Shown one piece after another: positions 52,239 to 61,335 of a DNA stretch of 64,000 nt. The stretch lies in contig NZ_MUYJ01000013.1 of assembly GCF_002155695.1 (NCBI RefSeq), positions 51,417 through 115,416 on the forward strand, given 5' to 3'. Origin of the DNA: Erythrobacter tepidarius (GTDB taxonomy: Bacteria > Pseudomonadota > Alphaproteobacteria > Sphingomonadales > Sphingomonadaceae). The stretch's first letter is position 1; each line of letters starts with the position of its first letter. The translations under genes were made by a program, and so were the position numbers. Below the pieces are notes generated by a model. The model was not told the DNA's origin. It did not search any database and worked only from the letters and a program-made list of their open reading frames with translations.

Positions 52239-52639
52239 TTCAGCGCCATCAGATAGTCGACGATCGCCTTGCGCTTGGCGGCATCCTTCACCCCGGCAAA
52301 GGCCATCTTGGTGCCCGGTACCACCGCCTGCGGGGCGGCGATGAAGCGATCCAGGGTGTCACGGTTCCAGACCACCTCCGCCTTCTTCATCGCAGGCGAG
52401 AAGGCATATCCGGCCACCGCCCCCGCGCGCGTGCCCGCCACCCCGTAAAGATTGGGGCCAAAGCCCGACCGCTCGCCTTTCTTGACCGCATGGCAAACCG
52501 CGCAAGGCGCGAAGGCGGCAGGTGCAGCGGGCGGCGAGGCAGCCGCCGCCGCAGCAGCAGCGGGCGGCGAGGCGAGCGCAGCCAGCGCCGCGAGCGGGGC
52601 GGCGGTGGCGGCAGCGAGCAGAAGCAAGGTCTTGGTCAT
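52235..52639 (-). CDS. Secreted class I c-type cytochrome
   Basis: A 134-residue periplasmic electron carrier. After a long Ala/Leu-rich leader and Ala/Pro stretch (residues 1-43), the single haem site is CAVCHAVKKGERSGFGPNLYG (C-x2-CH) and the axial methionine is in PGTKMAFAGVKDAAKRKAIVDYL, giving a cytochrome c2/c552-type fold. It could accept electrons from the amine dehydrogenase or a downstream cytochrome. Coupled by four-base overlaps to both flanking genes. Confidence 0.88.
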   Translation of the reverse strand: MTKTLLLLAAATAAPLAALAALASPPAAAAAAAASPPAAPAAFAPCAVCHAVKKGERSGFGPNLYGVAGTRAGAVAGYAFSPAMKKAEVVWNRDTLDRFIAAPQAVVPGTKMAFAGVKDAAKRKAIVDYLMALK

Positions 52640-54312
52640 CGGGTCGATCCCTGATCCGGGGACTTGGGGGCCGGTGATGCGCTGGCCGACAATTCAGCCT
52701 CCATCACCTTGCGCATCTCGATCTTCTGCGCCTTGCCGGTGACGGTCATGATGAAGCTGTCGACGATCCGCACATGGCGCGGCACCTTGTAATGGGCGAT
52801 CTTCCCTTTGCAGTGGGCGATCACGTCCTCTGGGAGGAGCTGCACGTCGGGGCGCGGGATGACCCAGCAGCATACTTCCTCGCCATAGACCTCGTCCGCC
52901 ACGCCGAACACCTGGGCATCGGCGATGCCGGGATGGGTGAGGAGATATTCTTCAATCTCGCGCGGGTAGATGTTCTCGCCCCCGCGGATAATCATGTCCT
53001 TGATCCGCCCGGTGATCCGGACATAGCCGTTTTCGTCCATCGTCGCGAGGTCGCCCGAATGCATCCAACCTTCAGCGTCGATTGCCTCGGCGGTCTTTTC
53101 GGGATCGTCCCAATAGCCCAGCATCACCGCATAGCCGCGCGAGCAATATTCGCCCTGCTCGCCGCGCGGTAGGGTCTTGCCATCAGGGCCGATGATCTTG
53201 GCCTCGGCATGCGGGTGGACGCGGCCCACCGTCTCGACCCTTTCGGTCAGCGGATCGTCGGTCGCGGTCTGCGTGGTCAAGGGGCTGGTCTCGGTCATGC
53301 CGTAGCCGATGGTGACTTCGCGCATGTTGAGCTTGTCCATCACCCCGCGCATCGCGGTGACAGGACAGGTCGCCCCGGCCATGATCCCGGTGCGCAAGGT
53401 CGAGACGTCGTAATCGCCAAGCCCGGTCTGGCCGAGGATGGTGATGAACATGGTGGGCACACCGTAAAGCGCGGTGCAGCCTTCGGCCGCAACCGCCTGC
53501 AAGGTCGCGACCGGATCGAAGGACTCGCCCGGATAGACCATCGCCGCCCCGCTGGTGAGCGCCGCGAGGTTGCCCAGCACCATGCCGAAGCAGTGGTAGA
53601 GCGGCACCGGAATGCAGATGCGATCCTCCGGCCCGACCTTGATCGTCTGCGCGGTGAAATAGCCGTTGTTGAGGATATTGTGATGGGTAAGCGTTGCGCC
53701 CTTGGGAAAGCCGGTGGTGCCGCTGGTGAACTGGATGTTGATCGGATCGTGGCACGAAATTCCGGCAGCCGCGGCCGCGAGGCGCGCAGGATCGCGTGCG
53801 ACGCGCAGGTCGTCCCACGCCTTGAAACCCTCATGCCGTTCCGCGCCCAGCGCCACCATCAGTTTCAGATGCGGCAAGCGCTCTGGCCCCAGCTCGCGCA
53901 GCATCGCGATATAGTTGCTGGTCTTGAACCGCGCGGCGGTCACGAGCGCGCTGCACCCGACCTTGTTCAGCGCATATTCGACCTCGCTCATGCGATAGGC
54001 CGGATTGATGTTGACGAGGATCGCGCCGATTTTGGCCGTGGCAAACTGGATTACCGCCCACTCCGCGCAGTTGGGCGCCCAGATGCCGACGCGATCGCCC
54101 TTGGCAACGCCGTGGTCGAGCAGCCCGCAGGCAACCCGCTCGGCCTCGGCATCAAGCTCGGCCCAGCTCATGCGGATGCCCTGATGCATCGAGACCAGCG
54201 CCAGCCGCTCGCCCCAGCGCGCCGCTGCGGCCGTCAACGCCGCGCCGATGGTATCTTCAAGAAGCGGGGGCGATGTCGGCCCCTTGGCATAGCTTTCCCT
54301 TGGGCTTTCCAT
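52636..54312 (-). CDS. Acyl-CoA synthetase (AMP-binding)
   Basis: ATP-dependent ligase that activates a carboxylic acid to its CoA thioester. The 558-residue protein has the AMP-binding P-loop INIQFTSGTTGFPKGATLTHHN, the adenylate motif IGYGMTETSPLT, GWMHSGDLATMDENGYVRITGRIKDMIIRGGENIYPREIEE in the hinge region and the catalytic lysine in VTGKAQKIEMRKV near the C-terminus. GTG at 54318 is another possible start (GTGA overlap with the aldehyde dehydrogenase stop). In this operon the substrate is probably the acid formed by that aldehyde dehydrogenase. Confidence 0.93.
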   Translation of the reverse strand: MESPRESYAKGPTSPPLLEDTIGAALTAAAARWGERLALVSMHQGIRMSWAELDAEAERVACGLLDHGVAKGDRVGIWAPNCAEWAVIQFATAKIGAILVNINPAYRMSEVEYALNKVGCSALVTAARFKTSNYIAMLRELGPERLPHLKLMVALGAERHEGFKAWDDLRVARDPARLAAAAAGISCHDPINIQFTSGTTGFPKGATLTHHNILNNGYFTAQTIKVGPEDRICIPVPLYHCFGMVLGNLAALTSGAAMVYPGESFDPVATLQAVAAEGCTALYGVPTMFITILGQTGLGDYDVSTLRTGIMAGATCPVTAMRGVMDKLNMREVTIGYGMTETSPLTTQTATDDPLTERVETVGRVHPHAEAKIIGPDGKTLPRGEQGEYCSRGYAVMLGYWDDPEKTAEAIDAEGWMHSGDLATMDENGYVRITGRIKDMIIRGGENIYPREIEEYLLTHPGIADAQVFGVADEVYGEEVCCWVIPRPDVQLLPEDVIAHCKGKIAHYKVPRHVRIVDSFIMTVTGKAQKIEMRKVMEAELSASASPAPKSPDQGSTR

Positions 54313-54314
54313 TT

Positions 54315-55718
54315 TCACCGCGCCACGTTGATGACCTGGATCTGGGTATATTCTGTCAGCCCTTCGACCGACTGCTCAACCCCGAGGCCCGAGTTCTTGA
54401 ACCCCGCCATCGGGATGTGCGGGCCGATGGCGACGTGCTGGTTGACCCACACCTGCCCGCTTTCGATCCGCCCGGCAATCTGCGCCGCTCGTGCAATGTC
54501 CTTCGACCACACCGATCCGCCGAGGCCATAGTCGCTGCGGTTGGCCCGCGCGATCACGTCCTCGACATCGTCGAAGGAAATGACAGGCAGGATCGGACCG
54601 AACTGTTCCTCGTCGACGATGGTGTGGCCGTCCGAAACGTCGCGCACCACCGTGGGGCGCAGGAAATAGCCGTCGCGCTCCAGCACTTCGCCGCCGGCGA
54701 TGATCGTGCCATCCCGGCGGGCGGTTTCGAGGAAGGCTTTGACCTTCTCGAATTGCGCCTTGTTCTGGATCGGGCCGATCGTGGTGCCTTGCTCCAGCCC
54801 GTCGCCGACGATGGCTTCCTCGGCGAGCCGCGCCAGTTCGGCACACATGGCATCGTAGATGTCGGCGTGGACATAGGCGCGCTTGATGGCAAGGCACACC
54901 TGCCCGCAATTGAGGAAGGCATTGGCGAAGATCGCCTTGGCCGTCTCGCGCACGTCGACATCCTCTAGCACGATCGCCGGGTCATTGCCGCCCAGCTCCA
55001 GCGTGATGCGCTTCAGCGTGTTCGCACCCGATGCGACAATCGCCTTGCCGGTGGCGGTCGATCCGGTGAAGCCAACCTTGGCGACATCCGGGTGACTGGT
55101 GAGATAGGGGCCGAGGTCGTTGGCATCGGTGATGATGTTGACGACGCCCGCAGGGAAGATGTCGCGGCAAAGCTCGCCCAGCCGCAGAGCGGTGACAGGG
55201 GTGGAGGGCGCAGGCTTGAGCACGATCGCGTTGCCCGCCAGCACCGCCGGGCCGATCTTCCAGCAGGCCACCAGCAGCGGGAAATTCCACGCGATGATCC
55301 CGACAATCACGCCCAAGGGCCGATGCTGGACGGCAACATAGCCTTTCTCGTCGTCCTGAATCACCCGATCGGGCAGTTCGAGCGTCGCGTAGTGGCGCAG
55401 ATAGCCCTCGGTCCAGGCGACCTCGCCGATGGCTTCGGGCAACGGCTTGCCCTGTTCCTGGGTGATCAGCCGGGCCAGCTCGTCCCTGTTCGCCGCGACC
55501 GCATCGGCGAGTGCGACGAGCCGCGCCTGCCGCTCGCCGAAGGGCACCCCCGCCCAGCCTGGCAGCGCCGCTTTGGCCGCCGCGATGGCAGCATCGGCAT
55601 CGGCCTGCGAAGCGCGCGGCACACGGACGAAGGGCGCGCCGGTTGCGGGATTGATGACATCGAGACAGGCGCTGCCCTCCACCAGCCTGCCGCCGATCAG
55701 CATCCGGTATCCGCTCAT
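54315..55718 (-). CDS. NAD(P)-dependent aldehyde dehydrogenase
   Basis: A 467-residue aldehyde dehydrogenase. The substrate/cofactor segments are PLGVIVGIIAWNFPLLVACWKIGPAVLAGNAIVLKPAPSTP, split for reading as VGIIAWNFPLLVACW and GNAIVLKPAPSTP; GFTGSTATGKAI; the catalytic Glu in LELGGNDPAIVLEDVD; and the catalytic Cys in ANAFLNCGQVCLAIKRAYV. FGPILPVISFDDVEDVI and GGSVWSKDI follow. Its position next to amine dehydrogenase genes and an acyl-CoA synthetase predicts that it oxidises the aldehyde produced by deamination. Confidence 0.95.
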   Translation of the reverse strand: MSGYRMLIGGRLVEGSACLDVINPATGAPFVRVPRASQADADAAIAAAKAALPGWAGVPFGERQARLVALADAVAANRDELARLITQEQGKPLPEAIGEVAWTEGYLRHYATLELPDRVIQDDEKGYVAVQHRPLGVIVGIIAWNFPLLVACWKIGPAVLAGNAIVLKPAPSTPVTALRLGELCRDIFPAGVVNIITDANDLGPYLTSHPDVAKVGFTGSTATGKAIVASGANTLKRITLELGGNDPAIVLEDVDVRETAKAIFANAFLNCGQVCLAIKRAYVHADIYDAMCAELARLAEEAIVGDGLEQGTTIGPIQNKAQFEKVKAFLETARRDGTIIAGGEVLERDGYFLRPTVVRDVSDGHTIVDEEQFGPILPVISFDDVEDVIARANRSDYGLGGSVWSKDIARAAQIAGRIESGQVWVNQHVAIGPHIPMAGFKNSGLGVEQSVEGLTEYTQIQVINVAR

Positions 55719-55731
55719 CCTGCCATCTCCC

Positions 55732-57948
55732 CTAGAACGTCGTGCCGAGCGTCACGCCATAGGTGCGCGGTGCTGCGACATGGTTGTAATCGAACCCGAA
55801 CCCGGCCAGCAGATCGACCCGCGAGGTAAAATAGAACGCGTTCGTCAGGTTCTTGCCCCAGACCGAGGCGTTGAACCTAGCGTCGGCGCTCTGCCAGCGG
55901 ATGAAGCCCGAAAGCAGCGCATAGTCGTCCTGTTCGAGGCGCGGGGTGTTGACCACGTCGAAGAACTGGCTGGCGGTGTAGGCGAGGTCGATCGTCCCGC
56001 TGAAACTGCCGGCATCGCCTTCGTAGAAGGTCGCGTCGACCCCGATCGAAGCGGTCAGCGCGGGGGCGTTGGTGAGATCGTTGCCCGCAACGTTGACCCC
56101 GCTCACCGTGCCGCGCTGGATCCGGGTGTCGAGCACGCCGAGGCTGCCGCGCAAGGTGAGCGCGTCCGACGCCCGCGCGGTCAGTTCCGCCTCGCCGCCC
56201 CAGATTCGCGAGCGCGGTATGTTGAGCAGGGTCTGTGCTGCCGTGGTGGGATCGACATTGATGAACTGCTGGTTGCGATACTTGTAGTAGAACGCGGCGA
56301 GATTGAGCGTCACCGCACGGTCGGCGAACTGGTTCTTGGAACCCAATTCGAAGGAATCGACTTCCTCCGCCTTGGCGACGTTCAGCTCCGAGGGATCGAA
56401 GAAGGCCTGCGCGTTGAAGCTCGGCGCGCGGAAGCCGCGGCTGTAGGTGGCATAGATGAGGTTGTCCGGCGTCACCTGGAAATCGACCCCGATCTTGCCC
56501 GACAGGTCGCTGATGCCATAGCTGAGCGGGCTCGCCGGGGTCGGGATGGTCACCCCCAGCACCGCACCCGAAGGCCCGATCTGCTGGGCGATGAAATTGG
56601 GCTGACGGCCGGTGTCGCGGGTGAAGCGCAGGCCCCCTTTGAGCGCGACCATATCGCTCAGTTCGAAGCTCATGTCGGTGTAGATCGCGAAGCTTTTCTT
56701 GATCTGGTCGAAGCTGTTGCCGAACTGGCAGGCCTCGCCCGCGGTGGTTGCGGCGCAATCGGCATCATCGACATCCCCGTCGCCGTCAACATCCCCGCCC
56801 GAGGCGACATCCTGCGCGATCTTGAAGGTCGAGGCGTTGAACACCTTTTCGCGGTTGTAGTAGGCGCCGACGATGAAATTGAACGGCCCGTCGAAGTCGC
56901 TCGACAGGCGCAGGTCCTGTGCGATCTGGTTGGCGCGGGCGAAATAGGGGATTTCGAGCAGCGCGATGCCCTGCCCATCGGTGTCCTCGACGAAATTGAG
57001 GGTGCCTTTGTCCCACGAGCTGATGCTGGTCAGCGACAGCGTGTCGGAGAGGTCGATATTCGCCGTCAAGGCCAGCGAATAGGTGCGCGCCCGGCGGCGC
57101 GTGGTTTCGTTGGCAGCGATCTCGCGCCGCTCGAGGCCCGGCCGGTTGACCGCTTCGGGCTGCGCGAAGATTCCGTAATTGCGCGGGTTCTGGTAGCTGG
57201 TCGAGGCGCGCAGGGTAATGTCGACCCCATCGGAGGGTTCGAAATAAAGCGCCGCACGCAGGCCATATTCGCGGAGGCTGGCAAGATCGGGCTTGCCCGG
57301 CAGCACATTGTCGAACCAGCCGTCGGCCCGTGCGAAGGTGCCCGCCACCCGCAGCGCGGCATTTGCGCCGATCGGGGTGTTGATCGCCCCGTTCACGTCG
57401 ATCCGGTCGAAATTGCCGTAGCCGAGGTTGAAATAGCCCTCTGTCTGCCCGAGCTTGGGCGCGCGGCTGATGAGGTTGACCGCGCCCCCGGTGGTGTTCT
57501 TGCCGTAGAGCGTTCCCTGCGGCCCGCGCAGCACCTCGACCCGTTCCTGATCGAACAACGCAATCCCGAGCAGCGCGAAATTGCCCTTGTAGACCTCGTC
57601 GTAATAGGTCGCGACCGGACCCGACTGGTTGAGGCTGAAATCGTTGAGCGAGACGCCGCGCAGGGCGAAGATCGGGGTATTGTCGCCCACGGTCGAGGTC
57701 AGCTGGAGGTTGGGAACCATGGTCACCAGCTCGTCGATCTGGGTGGTGCGGCCCCGCTCCAGCGCCTCGCCCCCGACGGCAGAAACCGAGATCGGCACAT
57801 CCTGAAGATTCTCAGCGCGCTTGTTGGCGGTGACGATAATCTCGCCGGCCTGATCGCTTGCGGCCTCTTGTGCCGAAGCCGATCCGGCCAGACAGGCCGC
57901 AAGGGCGATGCTGGGGACGGAAATAGCCCACAAAACGGGTTTACGCAT
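55732..57948 (-). CDS. TonB-dependent outer-membrane receptor of the amine operon
   Basis: A 738-residue receptor with a signal peptide (cut after GSASAQ near residue 26), TonB box-like GEIIVTANKRAENLQDVPISV, plug motifs TMVPNLQLTSTVG and VLRGPQGTLYGKNTTGGAVNLISRAP, and the barrel terminus FGFDYNHVAAPRTYGVTLGTTF. It lies in the same strand and orientation as the amine dehydrogenase genes with a 24-bp gap. Import of the amine or its precursor across the outer membrane is the simplest reading, but the substrate is inferred only from location. Confidence 0.94.
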   Translation of the reverse strand: MRKPVLWAISVPSIALAACLAGSASAQEAASDQAGEIIVTANKRAENLQDVPISVSAVGGEALERGRTTQIDELVTMVPNLQLTSTVGDNTPIFALRGVSLNDFSLNQSGPVATYYDEVYKGNFALLGIALFDQERVEVLRGPQGTLYGKNTTGGAVNLISRAPKLGQTEGYFNLGYGNFDRIDVNGAINTPIGANAALRVAGTFARADGWFDNVLPGKPDLASLREYGLRAALYFEPSDGVDITLRASTSYQNPRNYGIFAQPEAVNRPGLERREIAANETTRRRARTYSLALTANIDLSDTLSLTSISSWDKGTLNFVEDTDGQGIALLEIPYFARANQIAQDLRLSSDFDGPFNFIVGAYYNREKVFNASTFKIAQDVASGGDVDGDGDVDDADCAATTAGEACQFGNSFDQIKKSFAIYTDMSFELSDMVALKGGLRFTRDTGRQPNFIAQQIGPSGAVLGVTIPTPASPLSYGISDLSGKIGVDFQVTPDNLIYATYSRGFRAPSFNAQAFFDPSELNVAKAEEVDSFELGSKNQFADRAVTLNLAAFYYKYRNQQFINVDPTTAAQTLLNIPRSRIWGGEAELTARASDALTLRGSLGVLDTRIQRGTVSGVNVAGNDLTNAPALTASIGVDATFYEGDAGSFSGTIDLAYTASQFFDVVNTPRLEQDDYALLSGFIRWQSADARFNASVWGKNLTNAFYFTSRVDLLAGFGFDYNHVAAPRTYGVTLGTTF

Positions 57949-57972
57949 GACATACCCCCTTCCTCTTTGCGT

Positions 57973-58443
57973 TCAATCGCCTTGCGCACGATCTCCTATT
58001 GCAGTGACAAGGCTGGCTCTGGTTGCCTGCCGTTCCAGCCGGATGGGACGGCGGCGCAGTTGGGCGATCTCGGCAGCGGAATAGGGCGCGAAATCCGCAG
58101 GCACATGAGCGCGGTCAAAGCGCAGCACCGTCCAGTTCAGCAGCTGCGCAAGCCGCGCATCGCTGAGATCGACGGAGGCCACGCCCGGCACCCGGGCAAG
58201 GAATTCGCGCCCGCCGGGGACATGCAGAAAACGCGCCACCTCGCCTTTCAGCGGCGGCGTATGGGCGATGTCGCCGCTGCCGTCGGGCTGGTGACAGCCC
58301 TGGCATTTAAGGATGTAGTCGATCCGTGCCTGTTCGGGGTTGGCCACACCCGGCATCGCCGCGGGTGCAGCCCCCGCCTGCCCGACCACGGCAAGGGCGC
58401 ACAGGCCGAGCGCCGAAAGCAGCAGGGCAGCCGGGCCGCTCAC
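57973..58443 (-). CDS. Monohaem cytochrome c linked to the amine dehydrogenase
   Basis: A 156-residue secreted protein with a signal peptide (VSGPAALLLSALGLCALAVVGQAGA) and one haem-binding site LKCQGCHQPDGSGDI (C-x2-CH), followed by TPPLKGEVARFLHVPGGREFL, with VLRFDRAHVPADFAPYSAAEIAQLRRRPI at the end. There is a single CxxCH, so it is not a dihaem MauG-type enzyme. Its GTG start overlaps the small-subunit stop (GTGA), so it is translationally coupled. Likely role: electron acceptor of the TTQ enzyme, or a maturation factor. Confidence 0.85.
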   Translation of the reverse strand: MSGPAALLLSALGLCALAVVGQAGAAPAAMPGVANPEQARIDYILKCQGCHQPDGSGDIAHTPPLKGEVARFLHVPGGREFLARVPGVASVDLSDARLAQLLNWTVLRFDRAHVPADFAPYSAAEIAQLRRRPIRLERQATRASLVTAIGDRAQGD

Positions 58444-59000
58444 CCGGCATCCTCCGTGGCGACACCGACGATCACCGCCAGCGAGCAATTGTAGATGCTG
58501 CTCTCGGTACCGAGGCACCAATTGTAGTCGTTGTTCGCCTGCGGGCGGACCTGCGGACGATCGCCCTCGTTGCGGTTGCACAGGCATTGTCCGCATGACG
58601 AGGCGCCGCAGCAATCATTGTAACTGATCACATAGGCGCGGCCATCAGCCGGATTGGTGCAGGTGCCGATCCAGGTGATCGGGCTGACCTCGGTGCCGGG
58701 CGGACAGGAATTGACGGTGCCGCCGCAGCACGAACACAGAAAGCCGTCGATCGCGCAGTAGCGCCAGTAATCGCAGGAATTGCGATCGCCCGGATCCTGC
58801 TCCGAACCCGAAGTCACCGGCACGCGGCCAGCGGTGCCGCCCCCGTGGGCCGGCGTCGCCGCGCGCGCCACCGGAAGGGCAGGGATCGCCGCCGCGCCGG
58901 TCACCGCTATTCCCAGCCACGCCAGAGAAGAGCGCCGCGAGGTGCCACGCGCGAGGCGGCGGGCCAGCCTTTCGGCGAAGTTGTCGAACCCGGCCATCAA
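58440..59000 (-). CDS. aauA: TTQ-bearing amine dehydrogenase small (beta) subunit
   Basis: Catalytic subunit that carries the tryptophan tryptophylquinone (TTQ) cofactor. After a Tat-type signal (RRSSLAWLGIAVTGAAAIP), the mature part has 14 or so cysteines, e.g. CDYWRYCAIDGFLCSCCGG. Two conserved Trp residues are exactly 51 positions apart: W in SPITWIGTC and W in NDYNWCLG. This matches the spacing of the two Trp that form TTQ in methylamine dehydrogenase. Sequence therefore supports an active quinoprotein. Whether the substrate is methylamine or an aromatic amine is decided by the large subunit, which looks like the aromatic type. Confidence 0.93.
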   Translation of the reverse strand: MMAGFDNFAERLARRLARGTSRRSSLAWLGIAVTGAAAIPALPVARAATPAHGGGTAGRVPVTSGSEQDPGDRNSCDYWRYCAIDGFLCSCCGGTVNSCPPGTEVSPITWIGTCTNPADGRAYVISYNDCCGASSCGQCLCNRNEGDRPQVRPQANNDYNWCLGTESSIYNCSLAVIVGVATEDAG

Positions 59001-59593
59001 CGCATGCTCCCTTCACGGCGGGCGAGGTAGTCCTGCAACGAGGCCACCCCGCGTTCCTTGGCTTCGAACAGGCTTTCGAGATGTTCGCGGCTATTGACGA
59101 GACCGAGGGCGGCAACGCGCCCGCCTTCATCGAGCAGCACGCCATAGGGCAGCTTGGCCACGCCGAAGCTGCGGCCCAGCGCCTCGGACAGCACCAGCGG
59201 CAGGTGGGCGATATCGTACTGGGCCAGCATCCGGCGATAGGGGGCCTCGTCTCCGTCCCCGGCGATTACGATATCGAGCCAGTCGCTTTCCGCCCGGGCC
59301 GAGGCGCGCAGCACCGGCAGCAGAGATTTGCACATCGGGCAATCGGGCGCGGCGAAGAACAGCAGTTGGCTGCGCGCCGCGCGCTTGCCGCCGATGGTGA
59401 TGCTGCCGCCGTCGGCGGTGCGCAGGGTGAGCGGGTTGGGCACGTCGCCGACCTTGACGCGCTGATGCAAGGTCAACGCGCCGGCAGGCGCAATGCGCTC
59501 ATGCAGGATGCCAACCTGCCGCGCCAGCGCGGCTACCAGCACCGCAAGCACGATGACGGCCACCCACAGCAGGATCTGCGATGCGAGGATCAT
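58997..59593 (-). CDS. aauD: MauD/AauD-like membrane-anchored thioredoxin-fold protein
   Basis: A 198-residue protein needed for disulfide formation in the TTQ subunit. It has an N-terminal membrane helix (about residues 5-25) and a periplasmic thioredoxin-like domain with the redox motif FFAAPDCPMCKSLLPVLRA (C-P-M-C), and APYRRMLAQYDIAHLPLVLSEALGRSFGVAKLPYGVLLD-type fold, read here as AHLPLVLSEALGRSFGV. Its start and stop overlap the neighbours by four bases. The equivalent in methylamine operons is MauD. Confidence 0.93.
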   Translation of the reverse strand: MILASQILLWVAVIVLAVLVAALARQVGILHERIAPAGALTLHQRVKVGDVPNPLTLRTADGGSITIGGKRAARSQLLFFAAPDCPMCKSLLPVLRASARAESDWLDIVIAGDGDEAPYRRMLAQYDIAHLPLVLSEALGRSFGVAKLPYGVLLDEGGRVAALGLVNSREHLESLFEAKERGVASLQDYLARREGSMR

Positions 59594-60090
59594 GATCTGG
59601 CTCTCCTGTCCGGTTGTTCAAAGGCCGGAAGCGCGGCCAGTTCGGATGCCGCCAGCCACAACGCGAGAAGAGCAGAGGCGGCGAAAGGCGTTTCGATGGT
59701 CCAGCCGGCGGGCGGAACCCATGCGCAGGTCGCTGCCAGCGCGGCGAGCACCGCCGGGCGCAGGATCGTCAGCCAGCCCACCGGCTTTTCGCGGCGTTGG
59801 AAGTCGCAGCCGCAATCGAGCACCGCGCCGCGCCGGCGCAGCAGTGCGACGGCATAGAGCGCCCAAATCATCGCCGCGCCAGCCGCGCCTGCGGCCAGCG
59901 TGGCGGGGATCAGCAGGGCCAGCGCGGCGAGTCCTTCAAGCACCGTGACAAGGACCAACACCAGCACCGCCAGCGGCGCGGGCAGGCCCAATAGGCGGGC
60001 GACCGCATGGGTCAGACGCTCGCGTTGCAGCGCCTTGTGCACCGCTGCGCCAAGCAGCACCAGCGCAAGGAAGAGAGCCAGCGCCGCCAT
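59590..60090 (-). CDS. aauE: MauE/AauE-like membrane protein
   Basis: A 166-residue inner-membrane protein with four or five helices. It has the paired cysteines LDCGCDFQRREKPVGWLTILRP after the third helix, a feature of MauE/DoxX-like methylamine-utilisation proteins that transfer electrons or help fold the small subunit. It overlaps MauD by four bases and abuts the large-subunit gene, in the conserved order B-E-D-A. Confidence 0.88.
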   Translation of the reverse strand: MAALALFLALVLLGAAVHKALQRERLTHAVARLLGLPAPLAVLVLVLVTVLEGLAALALLIPATLAAGAAGAAMIWALYAVALLRRRGAVLDCGCDFQRREKPVGWLTILRPAVLAALAATCAWVPPAGWTIETPFAASALLALWLAASELAALPAFEQPDRRARS

Positions 60091-61263
60091 CTAAGGCACC
60101 ACAGTGATGACGGTGGGATTGAAGGCGGCAGTCGCACCCAGCTGGCGCAGCAGCGTGCCGTCTGCGGCCGAGAACACATCGATCTGCCCGTCGGGGCGCG
60201 CGGCGATCAGGCTCGGGTTGGCCTCGCGGGTGACCGCGATCGAGGTGGCAAGCCCGCCCAGATCGATGCGGCGCAGGCGCTTGTCGGCGACCGGGTCAAT
60301 TACCCAGACCTCGGTCCCGCCGTCCTTGTGGCTGCCCTCGCGCCCCTTGGGGCTCATCAGCACATAGAGCAGGCCCGCCGCATCGCTGGCAATGACCTGC
60401 CAGCCGCCCGGACGCCATTGCGGGCTGCCGCCCTCGGCCTTGCCGACATGGGCCGGAGCAGGCAGCGGTCGGGCGACATCGCCGGACAGGTCATAGCCGC
60501 GCAATTGTCCGGTATAGCTGACGAACCATGCCGTCTGGCCCACCATCGCCGGCATCCCGAAAAGCGGCTGCGTGTCGATGTCGTGGGCCTTCTCGATCAC
60601 CTGCGAGGAGGCGACCGTGCCATCGGCTGCCAGCACCAGCGATATCATCGAACCATCCGCGCACATGCTGGAAAAGCCACGGCTGCCGGTGGGATGGATA
60701 TGGGTGCAGCCCGGCAGATCGATTTCGCCCAGCACCTTGCGCCCGTCGAGGTCGACCACGGTTACCGATTGCGCCGGGGTAAAGTTGGCCACCAGCGCCC
60801 ATTTGCCGCCATTGGTGAGCTGGAAGGTGCCGGTGTAGGTGACCGACTGTTGACGCTTGCCTCCGGGCAGCACGATCTCGCCCTTGGGCAGCAGCGTGGC
60901 GGTGTCCCAGATGGTGATGACATCGGTCCGCTCGCCGCGGGTCAGGCGCGAGTAAAACGTCTCGGAGGTGTAGATCTCGCGCTTTTCGGGCGCATAGAGC
61001 ATGTTGGCGAACTGCGCCGCGCGGACAAAGCCCTTGAGCGAGCCTTGCGGGTTGGCAGTATCGATGATCGCGATCCGACCGTCGACGATGGCGTTGAAGT
61101 GGAAATCGTGCACCAGCGCCCAGCTTTTCGGGTAGTCGGCCGGGAGGGTCTCGACCTGCATCAGCTCCTCGGCCGGCAGCGGCGGCGGATTGTTTCCCAG
61201 CGCGGGCGCGCCGAACATGGCGCCGGCCAGAACCGCAAGACCAAGTGAAGCACTGTGCACCAT
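60091..61263 (-). CDS. aauB: Amine dehydrogenase large (alpha) subunit, aromatic-amine type
   Basis: A 390-residue secreted beta-propeller subunit that shapes the active-site channel over TTQ. The signal peptide is MVHSASLGLAVLAGAMFGAPALG. The mature protein begins ELMQVETLPADYPKSWALVHDFHF and carries SETFYSRLTRGERTDVITIWDTATLLPKGEIVLPGGKRQQS-type blocks, read here as TFYSRLTRGERTDVITIWD and EIVLPGGKRQQSVTYT, then LPGCTHIHPTGSRGFSSMCADGSM and WRPGGWQVIASDAAGLLYVLM. From memory, these match aromatic amine dehydrogenase better than methylamine dehydrogenase. ATG at 61263 follows AGGGGGATGC. First gene of the operon. Confidence 0.9.
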   Translation of the reverse strand: MVHSASLGLAVLAGAMFGAPALGNNPPPLPAEELMQVETLPADYPKSWALVHDFHFNAIVDGRIAIIDTANPQGSLKGFVRAAQFANMLYAPEKREIYTSETFYSRLTRGERTDVITIWDTATLLPKGEIVLPGGKRQQSVTYTGTFQLTNGGKWALVANFTPAQSVTVVDLDGRKVLGEIDLPGCTHIHPTGSRGFSSMCADGSMISLVLAADGTVASSQVIEKAHDIDTQPLFGMPAMVGQTAWFVSYTGQLRGYDLSGDVARPLPAPAHVGKAEGGSPQWRPGGWQVIASDAAGLLYVLMSPKGREGSHKDGGTEVWVIDPVADKRLRRIDLGGLATSIAVTREANPSLIAARPDGQIDVFSAADGTLLRQLGATAAFNPTVITVVP

Positions 61264-61335
61264 GCATCCCCCTGCCGCATGACCGTCGTATGATCGGCGG
61301 GGAAATGCTCTCATTGAGCAATAAAGCTTGTCAAG

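Noticed and set aside
52500..52620. Ala/Pro-rich repeat (gcagccgccgc-type) in the cytochrome c leader as a possible microsatellite
   Set aside because: Encodes the Ala-rich leader of a coupled gene and shows no exact tandem unit.
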